In this document: in pieces, positions 1 to 5,859 of the stretch | Layout of the letters: each line of letters opens with the position of its first letter | Position numbering within the stretch: position 1 is the stretch's first letter | NCBI GenBank assembly: GCA_937911265.1 | Contig: CALDRG010000122.1 | Span: 1-8,309, forward strand | Origin: Thalassarchaeum sp002495735 | Lineage (GTDB): Archaea; Thermoplasmatota; Poseidoniia; Poseidoniales; Thalassarchaeaceae | Direction of reading: 5' to 3' | Length of the DNA: 8,309 nt | Program-made: the position numbers and the translations under genes | Notes under the pieces: generated by a model | What the model was told of the DNA's origin: nothing | Databases searched by the model: none | Seen by the model: the letters and a program-made list of their open reading frames with translations, nothing else

Positions 1-1440
1 CGCAATCTCGCGCTCTATCGAGTAGGCCCCTATGATGTCCTTGAACTCAGTTGGAGTGATATCCGGATTAGCTTGAACCATCAAAGCCGCGATACCAGCC
101 ATCAGAGGAGTAGCCATGCTGGTGCCGGATTTGCCTGTATAGCCGTCCTTGGTTAGAGCATCAGGTGCCATTATGCTGGAGCCAATGGCGGCAACGTCAG
201 GCTTGACTCTCAAATCTGAGGTGTATCCGCGGCTGCTGTAGATAGCTAATCCCATGTTCTTGTCGAGCGCTGCGACCGTAACGGGCAGTCTGGCATCCCC
301 TGGACTGTCTATTGTGTTGCAGCCGGCGAATGTAGCGCCGCCGAACTCGTTACCTGCAGAGAGTGTAGTGATGATGCCAGCCTCTACGACCATGTCCATC
401 TGGCGACTCCAGGCTGAGTTGCCATCATTGTCGAAGTGAATCTCAAACTGCTGTTCTCCTAGTGAGGAGGTTAGAATGTCGATTCCGTGGCGGTCCTTGT
501 TGTCGATAGCCCACTGGGCCCCCTGCATTACATCCTCAATGTCGCCATCGCAACAGGCTAGGATGGTAACTAGCCAAGCACCCGGGGCTGCGCCGACATA
601 GCGCAGTCCGGTGCTTGGGTCTGTCTGTCCTCCGCCGCTACCAGCCGCGATACCAGCAACATGACTACCATGTGTCCCCGAGTCATAGGATTCAGATGGA
701 TCGTGTTCCTCATCGGTGAACACAGCGTCGAAGAATGCTACGATTTTCGGGTCGCAGTCAGCTGGAATTGGGTCTGGATTGGGGTCGAGTGGGTCTGGCG
801 GATCGTCAATGCAAGTGAAAGGATCGTCGTCCATGTCGTTGAGGCCCTCGTGGTCCCCTCGGACCCCAGTGTCGAGTATTGCAATAACAGAGCCAGTTCC
901 GTCTAGGCCGAGTTCGTTCCAGACATCATCCACACCCATATTCGGGACGGCCTCGTGCATGTTCAGCTCAGCGAGGCCGAGATCCTCGACCATGACCGTG
1001 CCGGGCAGTGAGCGTATTCCCTCTGAATCCAGAACTGCTTCGAACGGGGCGGTGGCAGAGACCGTGTCAAGGTAGGTGAAGCGGAAAGTCACCTCGACAC
1101 CGAGGGCCTCGAGAGCGGAGACGTCTGCGTCGGTGGGGTGGTGGTCGTAGTCGATGAACACCCTAGCGCTTCCCGGAGGGGCCCTCCTCCACCAATCCTG
1201 CTGCAATTCTGCGGGCTGTTCAAGTAGCCACTCCAGCCTGTCATCCAGCTCGTTCGCGTCCTTGTCGCGGCTCCAGTGCAGCCACCAGTAGGGGTGGACG
1301 TCGTGCTCGACCGAGGTGCTCCAGTCGCCCTCGGCGTCGAATCCTCCTGCCTCTTGGGTCACCACAATGGCCGATGAGACCAGAGGAAGGAGGAAGAGCA
1401 GAACTATCGCCGAGGCCAGCGCTCCAGAGCGTCCTACCAT
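1..1440 (-). CDS. Secreted subtilisin-like serine protease (S8 family), N-terminal part, C-terminus beyond window edge
   Basis: The minus strand is open from ATG 1438-1440 to base 1, giving 480 codons with no stop; the C-terminus lies outside. Residues 4-24 are a hydrophobic signal peptide (AIVLLFLLPLVSSA core). Residues about 30-165 look like an export region and an inhibitor-I9-like propeptide (ARVFIDYD near 92). The S8 catalytic domain follows with all key residues: Asp190 in AILDTGV, His257 in THGSHVAGI, oxyanion Asn364 in SAGN and Ser441 in GTSMATPLMAG. Between Asp190 and His257 sits an Asp/Pro-rich insert (about 210-230) with Cys210 and Cys229, possibly a disulfide or calcium-binding loop (inference). 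The protein should act outside the membrane on proteins or peptides. The gene lies 50 bp downstream of the GHMP kinase on the same strand. No Shine-Dalgarno precedes the ATG; instead the start sits in the centre of a perfect inverted repeat. The family call is very secure; the substrate is unknown. Confidence 0.95.
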   Translation of the reverse strand, partial: MVGRSGALASAIVLLFLLPLVSSAIVVTQEAGGFDAEGDWSTSVEHDVHPYWWLHWSRDKDANELDDRLEWLLEQPAELQQDWWRRAPPGSARVFIDYDHHPTDADVSALEALGVEVTFRFTYLDTVSATAPFEAVLDSEGIRSLPGTVMVEDLGLAELNMHEAVPNMGVDDVWNELGLDGTGSVIAILDTGVRGDHEGLNDMDDDPFTCIDDPPDPLDPNPDPIPADCDPKIVAFFDAVFTDEEHDPSESYDSGTHGSHVAGIAAGSGGGQTDPSTGLRYVGAAPGAWLVTILACCDGDIEDVMQGAQWAIDNKDRHGIDILTSSLGEQQFEIHFDNDGNSAWSRQMDMVVEAGIITTLSAGNEFGGATFAGCNTIDSPGDARLPVTVAALDKNMGLAIYSSRGYTSDLRVKPDVAAIGSSIMAPDALTKDGYTGKSGTSMATPLMAGIAALMVQANPDITPTEFKDIIGAYSIEREIA

Positions 1441-1450
1441 TGGTAGGACG
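1430..1450. repeat. Perfect inverted repeat centred on the protease start codon
   Basis: The arm CGTCCTACCA (1430-1439) is followed by T1440 and then by its exact reverse complement (1441-1450). On the minus strand the central base is the A of the protease ATG. In mRNA the arms could form an 8-bp stem with a five-base CAAUG loop carrying the start codon. As DNA it could be a dimeric-repressor operator. I see the symmetry directly; the function is inferred. Confidence 0.6.
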
Positions 1451-1490
1451 AAAGTGGGGTGGTGTTTGAGACTTAGGTAGTCGTCAGTCG

Positions 1491-2384
1491 TCAATTGACT
1501 TGCATACCCTGATTGTCATAGTCCCATTCGATAACTTCCCAACCAGCCTGTTCTATTGCAGAAACCACTGCACTGACGCCCATTGAAGAGCAGAGCAGTC
1601 CGACTGAGCCACCGCCCCCTGCACCGAGAGCTTTCCAAGCAATGACAGAACCTGCCTCCTGAAGCGGCGATATTACGTCCCGGAACGGGCCGTGAATGGC
1701 AGGATCGAGCATATCTACACCCTCGCAGACGTCCTTCAGAGCCTTCACAACGAGTTCTCGGCGGTCTCTCTGCAGTCCATTTGCCATCAGCCTAGCAGCC
1801 CCCCTGATCAGGTGCAGCCCAGAGCGCACGGACTGGTCGCCTTGGTCATAGCGCTCCCAGACTCCCGAATGGATGTCCCCGGACTTATGCTCTATCCCAG
1901 TGTAGGCGATAACGAAGTGCTTGCGCAACCAGTTCTTAGCTGACTTCATCGGCTCGAACGGCATCTCCTCGACCTCGTCGCCGAGGAACAGCAGATGGTT
2001 GAACCCGCCGTGCGCTGCGGCCCACTGATCTTGCCTGCCACCTCGGTTCTCAAGCAGTGCCTCGAACTGGAAAGCCATCTCTGCAATGTCCTCCGGACTC
2101 TTACCACCTCCGGCAATAGTGGCGATTAGCCCAACATTCATCGCACCGCTAGTGCCGAGGCCTGAGCCAGTAGGAATGTCGCTTCTGTACTCGACCCTGA
2201 TGCGACCGTCGGAGTCCTTCTCCATCACGCTGTGAATGTACTGGTTGATGGCGAAATTTACGACCTCTCCGCCAAAATCTCCCGCGTATGGTTGCACATC
2301 AGTCCAACCCCCTGCAAGGTCGACTCTGACAGGTACTGACACTTCGATTCGTTCCACCATGACCAATGCAGATATCCGACCCAT
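1491..2384 (-). CDS. GHMP-family sugar kinase (HddA / fucokinase-like)
   Basis: This is a 297-residue GHMP kinase. GHMP kinases phosphorylate small sugars, mevalonate-type alcohols or homoserine using ATP. Visible motifs are PVRVDLAGGWTD (18-29, substrate-binding start), the ATP loop PTGSGLGTSG (71-80), GGRQDQWAAAHGGFN (115-129) and the C-terminal glycine motif GAGGGGSVGLL (254-264). The LAGGWTD and QDQ..A..GG pattern resembles heptose-7-phosphate kinase HddA and the kinase half of fucokinase more than mevalonate or homoserine kinase, so a sugar substrate is likely but not defined. Two starts are possible. ATG 2384 lies 24-31 nt from an AT box and suits a leaderless mRNA; the internal ATG 2360 (MVERIEV) matches the usual family N-terminus better. 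Neither has a clear Shine-Dalgarno. The gene is divergent from ribB and upstream of the protease. No nucleotidyltransferase of a heptose pathway accompanies it here. Confidence 0.85.
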   Translation of the reverse strand: MGRISALVMVERIEVSVPVRVDLAGGWTDVQPYAGDFGGEVVNFAINQYIHSVMEKDSDGRIRVEYRSDIPTGSGLGTSGAMNVGLIATIAGGGKSPEDIAEMAFQFEALLENRGGRQDQWAAAHGGFNHLLFLGDEVEEMPFEPMKSAKNWLRKHFVIAYTGIEHKSGDIHSGVWERYDQGDQSVRSGLHLIRGAARLMANGLQRDRRELVVKALKDVCEGVDMLDPAIHGPFRDVISPLQEAGSVIAWKALGAGGGGSVGLLCSSMGVSAVVSAIEQAGWEVIEWDYDNQGMQVN

Positions 2385-2441
2385 GAGAAGGATTCGGTCT
2401 GTGACCGAAAATAACGGGTAGGTAAGGCCCCTCCGCTACTC
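2385..2441. promoter_or_regulatory. Divergent promoter region between GHMP kinase and ribB
   Basis: These 57 bp separate two divergent ATGs. The AT-rich box CGAAAATAAC (2406-2415) lies about 30 nt before the ribB ATG and about 28 nt before the GHMP kinase ATG at 2384, the distance expected for archaeal TATA-driven leaderless transcripts in both directions. Beside it is an inverted repeat with 7-bp arms TTCGGTC (2393-2399) and GACCGAA (2403-2409) around TGT, a possible operator. The promoter is inferred from position and composition. The regulator is unknown; the archaeal riboflavin regulator/kinase RbkR would be an obvious candidate. Confidence 0.45.
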
Positions 2442-3155
2442 ATGGCCTCGGGCGTCGAGCAAGCCATCGCGGCGTTCGCTGCGGGCAACCCTGTGATGGT
2501 ATTTGACTCCGATTTCAGAGAATGTGAGACTGATCTTCTGTGGCCTGCCGATGCTGCCACCCCCGAAGTTATGCGAACACTGCGCAATGACTGCGGCGGG
2601 CTGCTCTTCCTCGCCATCGGCAACGAAGTCGGCGAACTGTTCGGCCTGCCATGGCTGCAGGACATACACACTCACCCCGCTCTCGTCGAGGAAAATCCCG
2701 TACTCGGGCGACTCATTACCGACGACCTGCAGTACGATACTCGCTCAGCGTTCACCATCTCACTAAACCACAGGGGCACCTACACAGGAATAACCGACAG
2801 GGACCGAGCCCTGACTACGCGGAGATTCGGCGAACTGGCAGGAGAACTTCTCACAAGTGGCGCTGACAGCGAGACCGCGTGCATCGCTCTTGGCGAGGAG
2901 TTTCGCACCCCAGGACACATCCCAGTTTGCAGAGAGTCGCCGGGGGGTCTGGAATCTCGGCAGGGCCACACCGAATTGGCCGTATCGATAGCCCGGCTCT
3001 CTGGGCACTCACCTTGCACCATAGGCGCCGAGATGCTACAACCTGACGGAGACGGTGCTCTTTCGGTCGATGATGCCCGAGAATACGCTAATAAGCGCGG
3101 AATACCGATGATTACAGGCGATGATATACTCAAGGCACTAGGGATTGGCGAATGA
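2442..3155 (+). CDS. ribB: 3,4-dihydroxy-2-butanone-4-phosphate synthase
   Basis: RibB converts ribulose 5-phosphate to 3,4-dihydroxy-2-butanone 4-phosphate plus formate, supplying the four-carbon unit of riboflavin. The 237-residue protein is a stand-alone synthase without a fused GTP cyclohydrolase II domain, as is usual in archaea. Family motifs are the acidic metal-binding loop FDSDFRECETDLL (21-33), NHRGTYTGITDRDRALT (109-125), FRTPGHIPV (154-162), GHTELAVSIARLSG (175-188, with His176 and Thr177) and GAEMLQPDGDGA (195-206). The loop has Cys28 where archaeal homologues usually have Gly and bacterial ones Asn. No Shine-Dalgarno precedes the ATG, so a leaderless start behind the AT box near 2410 is likely. 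It is the first gene of a riboflavin operon; the stop is followed by a 42-bp gap before ribL that holds a 13-codon ORF. Confidence 0.95.
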   Translation: MASGVEQAIAAFAAGNPVMVFDSDFRECETDLLWPADAATPEVMRTLRNDCGGLLFLAIGNEVGELFGLPWLQDIHTHPALVEENPVLGRLITDDLQYDTRSAFTISLNHRGTYTGITDRDRALTTRRFGELAGELLTSGADSETACIALGEEFRTPGHIPVCRESPGGLESRQGHTELAVSIARLSGHSPCTIGAEMLQPDGDGALSVDDAREYANKRGIPMITGDDILKALGIGE

Positions 3156-3193
3156 GCGAAGCATTGAGGCAGATATGCGCATCGGAGGATTGA
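3152..3193 (+). other. Possible 13-codon linker ORF between ribB and ribL
   Basis: An ATG overlaps the ribB stop as ATGA (3152-3155) and opens a 13-codon frame, MSEALRQICASED, that ends in TGA 3191-3193, just past the ribL Shine-Dalgarno (GGAGG 3184-3188). Ribosomes finishing ribB could re-initiate here and end five bases before the ribL ATG. That would be a translational-coupling relay, or it may be chance. No family is recognisable in so short a peptide. Confidence 0.2.
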
Positions 3194-3197
3194 GAGT

Positions 3198-3656
3198 ATG
3201 GTTCGGGTGATGGCAGTTGGAGTGTTTGACCTCTTGCATGCAGGGCATCTGCACTACGTGGAACAGGCTAAGTCGTTCGGAGACGAGCTTGTCGTCGTCG
3301 TGGCGCATGATGACACGGTTCGCAAACAGAAGCACGAGCCAATCACAACACACGATTTGCGCAGGCGAATGGTGGCCGGGCTGAAACCGGTCGATGAGGC
3401 GATAGTCGGCAACCCGCCGTCAGTTCCGATATTCGACATCTTAGAAGTAGTGAAGCCAGATGTGGTCGCTCTTGGGTACGACCAGAAGCACTCGATCGAT
3501 GCTATCCGAGAAGGAATGGAGAGTCGGGGTCACGGGCATATCAAGGTCGTCAGAGTCGAGGGTCTTTCCGACGACTTAGACGGGACTAGGAAAATCATCT
3601 CTCGCATTCTCGACCTATGGCCTGGTACGCAAGGCGGTCCATACGAGGAGGACTAG
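3198..3656 (+). CDS. ribL: Archaeal FAD synthetase (FMN adenylyltransferase), RibL type
   Basis: This is a 152-residue nucleotidyltransferase of the cytidylyltransferase-like superfamily. The start AVGVFDLLHAGHLHY carries the HxGH nucleotide-binding motif (His14, His17). GYDQ (93-96) and the late TRKIISRI motif (130-137, the ISSTK-like element) match archaeal RibL, which transfers AMP from ATP to FMN to make FAD. Length matches the roughly 150 residues of the Methanocaldococcus enzyme. Glycerol-3-phosphate cytidylyltransferase (TagD-like) is the close alternative, but the position between ribB and ribE favours RibL. The start is set by GGAGG (3184-3188), 9 nt before the ATG. The protein contains no cysteine at all, although cysteines near the C-terminus are reported as important in the methanogen enzyme (from memory). 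The stop is two bases before the ribE start. Confidence 0.88.
   Translation: MVRVMAVGVFDLLHAGHLHYVEQAKSFGDELVVVVAHDDTVRKQKHEPITTHDLRRRMVAGLKPVDEAIVGNPPSVPIFDILEVVKPDVVALGYDQKHSIDAIREGMESRGHGHIKVVRVEGLSDDLDGTRKIISRILDLWPGTQGGPYEED
3647..3651 (+). promoter_or_regulatory. Shine-Dalgarno that sets the ribE start
   Basis: GGAGG, within GAGGAGGA, overlaps the last codons of ribL and lies 7 nt before ATG 3659. It supports that ATG (protein starting MYTGIV, as in the family) over the upstream in-frame ATG at 3617, which would add 14 residues translated from ribL sequence. Confidence 0.8.
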
Positions 3657-3658
3657 GG

Positions 3659-4264
3659 ATGTATACCGGAATCGTCGCCGGGATGTGCCAAGTACTCGCA
3701 ATTGAGGATGGCGAGGAGATACGCAGCTTTGTCGTTGAACTCGGTGGGCACGAAGATGGCCTGGAGATCGGTGCTAGCGTCGCTCTCGAAGGCGTCTGTA
3801 TGACAGTGGTCGCGATCGATGATTCGCAGATTCGCTTCGATGCTATTCCGGAGACTATTGAACGCACGACTTTTGGCAGTCTGGAAAAAGGCGATTGGGT
3901 AAATGTCGAGCGCTCGCTGAAAATGGGTGATGAACTCGGTGGCCACATCCTATCGGGCCACGTGATGACAACCGCGCAGATTCTTGGGAAATCCGAACGC
4001 GGAGAAGGCATTGACCTAATTATCGAGAATCCGAAAGAGGCTCGTCCGTACATTCTCGAAAAGGGCTTCATTGCCGTCGATGGCATGTCTCTGACCATCG
4101 GCGAAGTGTCTGACGAGAGTTTTGCCCTCCACATCATCCCAGAGACTCTGAGGATTACGACCATCGGAGATAAGGGAGTCGGGGGCAGCGTAAACATCGA
4201 GATTGATTCTCGCACACAGGCGGTCGTTGATACGGTGATGAGGGATATGGAGGATAACGCATGA
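3659..4264 (+). CDS. ribE: Riboflavin synthase, bacterial-type (alpha subunit, two lumazine-binding domains)
   Basis: This enzyme dismutates two molecules of 6,7-dimethyl-8-ribityllumazine into riboflavin and the pyrimidine precursor. The 201-residue protein has two tandem lumazine-binding barrels. The first runs from MYTGIVAGM through GVCMTVV (45-51) to PETIERTTF (64-72); the second contains GGHILSGHV (94-102), FIAVDGMSLTI (137-147) and PETLRITT (161-168). Length is typical of the family. Many methanogens use an unrelated archaeal riboflavin synthase; this is the bacterial type (symbol ribC in some species), which other euryarchaea also carry. The family's usual opening MFTGIV has Tyr for Phe here. 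It follows ribL with a two-base gap and overlaps ribH by ATGA, so the genes are almost certainly co-transcribed and translationally coupled. Confidence 0.95.
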   Translation: MYTGIVAGMCQVLAIEDGEEIRSFVVELGGHEDGLEIGASVALEGVCMTVVAIDDSQIRFDAIPETIERTTFGSLEKGDWVNVERSLKMGDELGGHILSGHVMTTAQILGKSERGEGIDLIIENPKEARPYILEKGFIAVDGMSLTIGEVSDESFALHIIPETLRITTIGDKGVGGSVNIEIDSRTQAVVDTVMRDMEDNA

Positions 4265-4656
4265 ACCTCGGAATAGTGTGTGGTGCTTTCCATCGCGAGT
4301 ATGTCGAGAAGATGCTGGAATACGCCTGTGACGAAGCTGAGGTGAAGAACTGGGAGGTCGCTGAAGTGGCTTGGGTACCCGGTTCTATGGAAGCTCCACT
4401 GGCGCTTGATAGGATGCTTCAGAATGAGGATGTGCACGGCGCTGTGGTGCTCGGCATAATTGAGCGGGGGCAAACTGATCACGGATTGGTCATGGGGCAG
4501 TCCGTAACCAAGGCAATCATTGAGTTGCAGATATCACACAACAAGCCAATTGGTCTCGGGATAATCGGCCCAGGAGCTGAACCCGAACACATTGAACCTC
4601 GGTTAGAACCGCATGCCCGCGCCGCTGTCGGAGCAGTTGCAGCGATGATCGGTTAG
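4261..4656 (+). CDS. ribH: 6,7-dimethyl-8-ribityllumazine synthase
   Basis: RibH condenses the RibB product with 5-amino-6-ribitylamino-uracil to give lumazine, the substrate of the preceding gene's enzyme. The 131-residue protein shows MNLGIVCGAFHREY (1-14), the phosphate/sugar-binding VPGSMEAPLAL (39-49), GIIERGQTDH (65-74) with the likely catalytic His74, and GLGIIGPGAEPEHIEPR (98-114). Length fits archaeal RibH, slightly shorter than bacterial enzymes. The start overlaps the ribE stop by ATGA and has GGAGG (4249-4253) 7 nt upstream. It is the last gene of the riboflavin operon. Its stop (4654-4656) directly abuts the stop of the convergent methyltransferase, and no T-run terminator is visible there, so the transcripts probably overlap. 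Confidence 0.94.
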   Translation: MNLGIVCGAFHREYVEKMLEYACDEAEVKNWEVAEVAWVPGSMEAPLALDRMLQNEDVHGAVVLGIIERGQTDHGLVMGQSVTKAIIELQISHNKPIGLGIIGPGAEPEHIEPRLEPHARAAVGAVAAMIG

Positions 4657-5517
4657 TCACAGCCGCGTCGCTTTCAGAGTGAATGACAGAGGTATCGGAA
4701 CATTGCCTTCCTTGAGTCGCCAGTAGTTGGGCCGAGAAGGATCGAAGAACTCTGGCCACGGGGCGAAGAAGAGTTCGTCGCGCTCGTTCAGGAACTCTAT
4801 CCGGAAGCCTCCTTCTATCAGCGCGTTGATGATGGTGTCGTAGCGGTACTCCCAGCAGTGTGTAACTCCTCTACCTGGCCATTCGGGATCTGCATAACTG
4901 CCCTCTCCAGTCTCTGATATTGGGCCTTCTTTGAATAAATCGTATTTCGGAACTAAGCGCGGACCGTTCGGCCCTTCCTCTGGGTCTAGGATATTTACCA
5001 TCGGAGTGCTCTCCTCGAAATACAGAGTACCGCCCTGTCTGAGCAGGGCTGCGCACACCCGTGCCCACTCCTTCAGATCTGGCAACCAGCAGAGAGCGCC
5101 CCTGCCGGTATAGATGATGTCAAACTGCTCACCCTCAAGGGTCTCGACAGCTTCGGAGACCCTGCTCACCACGAATCTAGCATTGTCGAATCCGAGGATG
5201 TCCGCGAATCGCGCAGCCTCTGCTATCGCGTTCGGTGAGAAATCGAGACCGGTTACCTGCGCGCCCTCGTGTGCCCACGACAGCGTGTCGGTGCCGATGT
5301 GACACTGCATATGGAGCAACGACTTGCCCTCGACTGGGCCCATCTCTTCGATTTCCCAAGGAGCCAGTTTCGACTCACCGGCCAGCCACTGTTCGATTCG
5401 ATAGAACTCCGCGCCACTCCCTTGGGCGTGCATATGGGCAATAGCATCCCACGATTTGAGATTATCCCGGATGCCTTCCTCGTCGTCAGCAGGGAGCGGT
5501 GCAGGCCTCCAAGTCAT
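4657..5517 (-). CDS. Class I SAM-dependent methyltransferase
   Basis: This 286-residue protein has a Rossmann-type methyltransferase core. Motif I is LLHMQCHIGTDTLSWA (67-82), close to the HLQCHxGxDTLSWA form of one widespread uncharacterised subfamily. It is followed by the acidic ribose-binding residue Asp92 in VTGLDFSPNAI and by FDIIYTGRGALCWLPDL (132-148), the motif IV/V region. The N-terminus (NLKSWDAIAHMH) and the aromatic C-terminal part (ELFFAPWPEFFDPSRPNYW) probably shape the substrate pocket. The substrate cannot be told from sequence; members are often loosely annotated UbiE-like. There is no signal peptide or membrane segment, so it is cytosolic. It sits 52 bp downstream of a ppsA remnant on the same strand, suggesting it once followed a full ppsA in one transcript. 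Confidence 0.85.
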   Translation of the reverse strand: MTWRPAPLPADDEEGIRDNLKSWDAIAHMHAQGSGAEFYRIEQWLAGESKLAPWEIEEMGPVEGKSLLHMQCHIGTDTLSWAHEGAQVTGLDFSPNAIAEAARFADILGFDNARFVVSRVSEAVETLEGEQFDIIYTGRGALCWLPDLKEWARVCAALLRQGGTLYFEESTPMVNILDPEEGPNGPRLVPKYDLFKEGPISETGEGSYADPEWPGRGVTHCWEYRYDTIINALIEGGFRIEFLNERDELFFAPWPEFFDPSRPNYWRLKEGNVPIPLSFTLKATRL

Positions 5518-5569
5518 GCGCTCTCGTCGAGAGAGTTCGGTGAAACTCTATCGGCTGGCCTGGAATCGG

Positions 5570-5785
5570 TCATTCTTCGATCTTGATGCCCTGTGCTATC
5601 ATCATCTCGGACTCTAAGATCGACTGGCGAACCGCCATCGCGGTGTCGGGGGTGACAGATATGGAGGTGATACCGCAGTCCACTAGGAACGGCGGGAACT
5701 CACTCGGGTGATCACTGGGGGCCTGGCCGCAGATTCCTATCTCGAGACCCCTCGAGGTGAATGCTTCGATAGCCATGCGAATCAT
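5570..5785 (-). pseudogene. ppsA: C-terminal remnant of phosphoenolpyruvate synthase
   Basis: These 71 codons match only the extreme C-terminus of phosphoenolpyruvate synthase, which makes PEP from pyruvate and ATP for gluconeogenesis. GLEIGICGQAPSDHP (13-27) contains the conserved C-G-Q-A-P-S-D active-site segment, with Cys19 as the family's catalytic cysteine, followed by FLVDCGITSISVTPDT (33-48). A full enzyme has about 750-800 residues with ATP-grasp and phosphohistidine domains; none of that lies upstream. Beyond Met1 the frame stays open for at least 25 codons, but the sequence (LGSS, QPCSGY) shows no family resemblance and runs into the trxB leader and gene on the other strand. The break coincides with a 26-bp repeat of trxB sequence. 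I read it as a truncated gene; a small stand-alone protein or a chimeric assembly remains possible. Confidence 0.75.
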
Positions 5786-5805
5786 CGAGGACCCTAGGGA
5801 TGGAA
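5780..5805. repeat. 26-bp exact direct repeat, copy 1 (at ppsA break)
   Basis: Identical at every base to 6510-6535, 730 bp away in the same orientation; similarity stops sharply on both sides. This copy covers the first two codons of the ppsA remnant and the start of the trxB leader. A 26-base match is far beyond chance in a window this size. Confidence 0.9.
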
Positions 5806-5835
5806 ATCTAATGGAATACCCGGAGCAGGGTTGAA

Positions 5836-5840
5836 GGAGG
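5836..5840 (+). promoter_or_regulatory. Strong Shine-Dalgarno at unusual distance from trxB
   Basis: AAGGAGGT (5834-5841) is a near-perfect complement to the archaeal 16S rRNA 3' end. It lies 19 nt before the GTG 5860 start of trxB, instead of the usual 5-10. No in-frame ATG, GTG or TTG lies closer. A TTG at 5849 is well spaced but opens only an 11-codon frame that ends in trxB. Confidence 0.5.
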
Positions 5841-5859
5841 TCCCGCTGTTGGCGAGCCC

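Noticed and set aside
716..1075. Plus-strand ORF of 119 codons
   Set aside because: Antisense shadow of the protease gene, which has all four S8 catalytic motifs on the minus strand.
1490..1499. Ten-base palindrome GTCAATTGAC over the GHMP kinase stop, with adjacent tandem GTCGTCA units
   Set aside because: Ten-base even palindromes are expected by chance in a window of this size, and position gives no added support.
2385..2441. FMN riboswitch before ribB
   Set aside because: The intergenic space is only 57 bp, too short for an RFN element, and no conserved RFN segments are present.
2258..2671. Minus-strand ORF of 137 codons across the ribB start
   Set aside because: Overlaps both the GHMP kinase and ribB in other frames, and no family features are visible.
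3645..3661. Partial resemblance to the 26-bp trxB repeat
   Set aside because: Only about eight consecutive bases match; explained by a Shine-Dalgarno, stop and start context.
3595..4482. Minus-strand ORF of 295 codons across ribE and ribH
   Set aside because: Antisense to well-supported ribE and ribH; the translation is Ser/Pro-rich and matches no domain.
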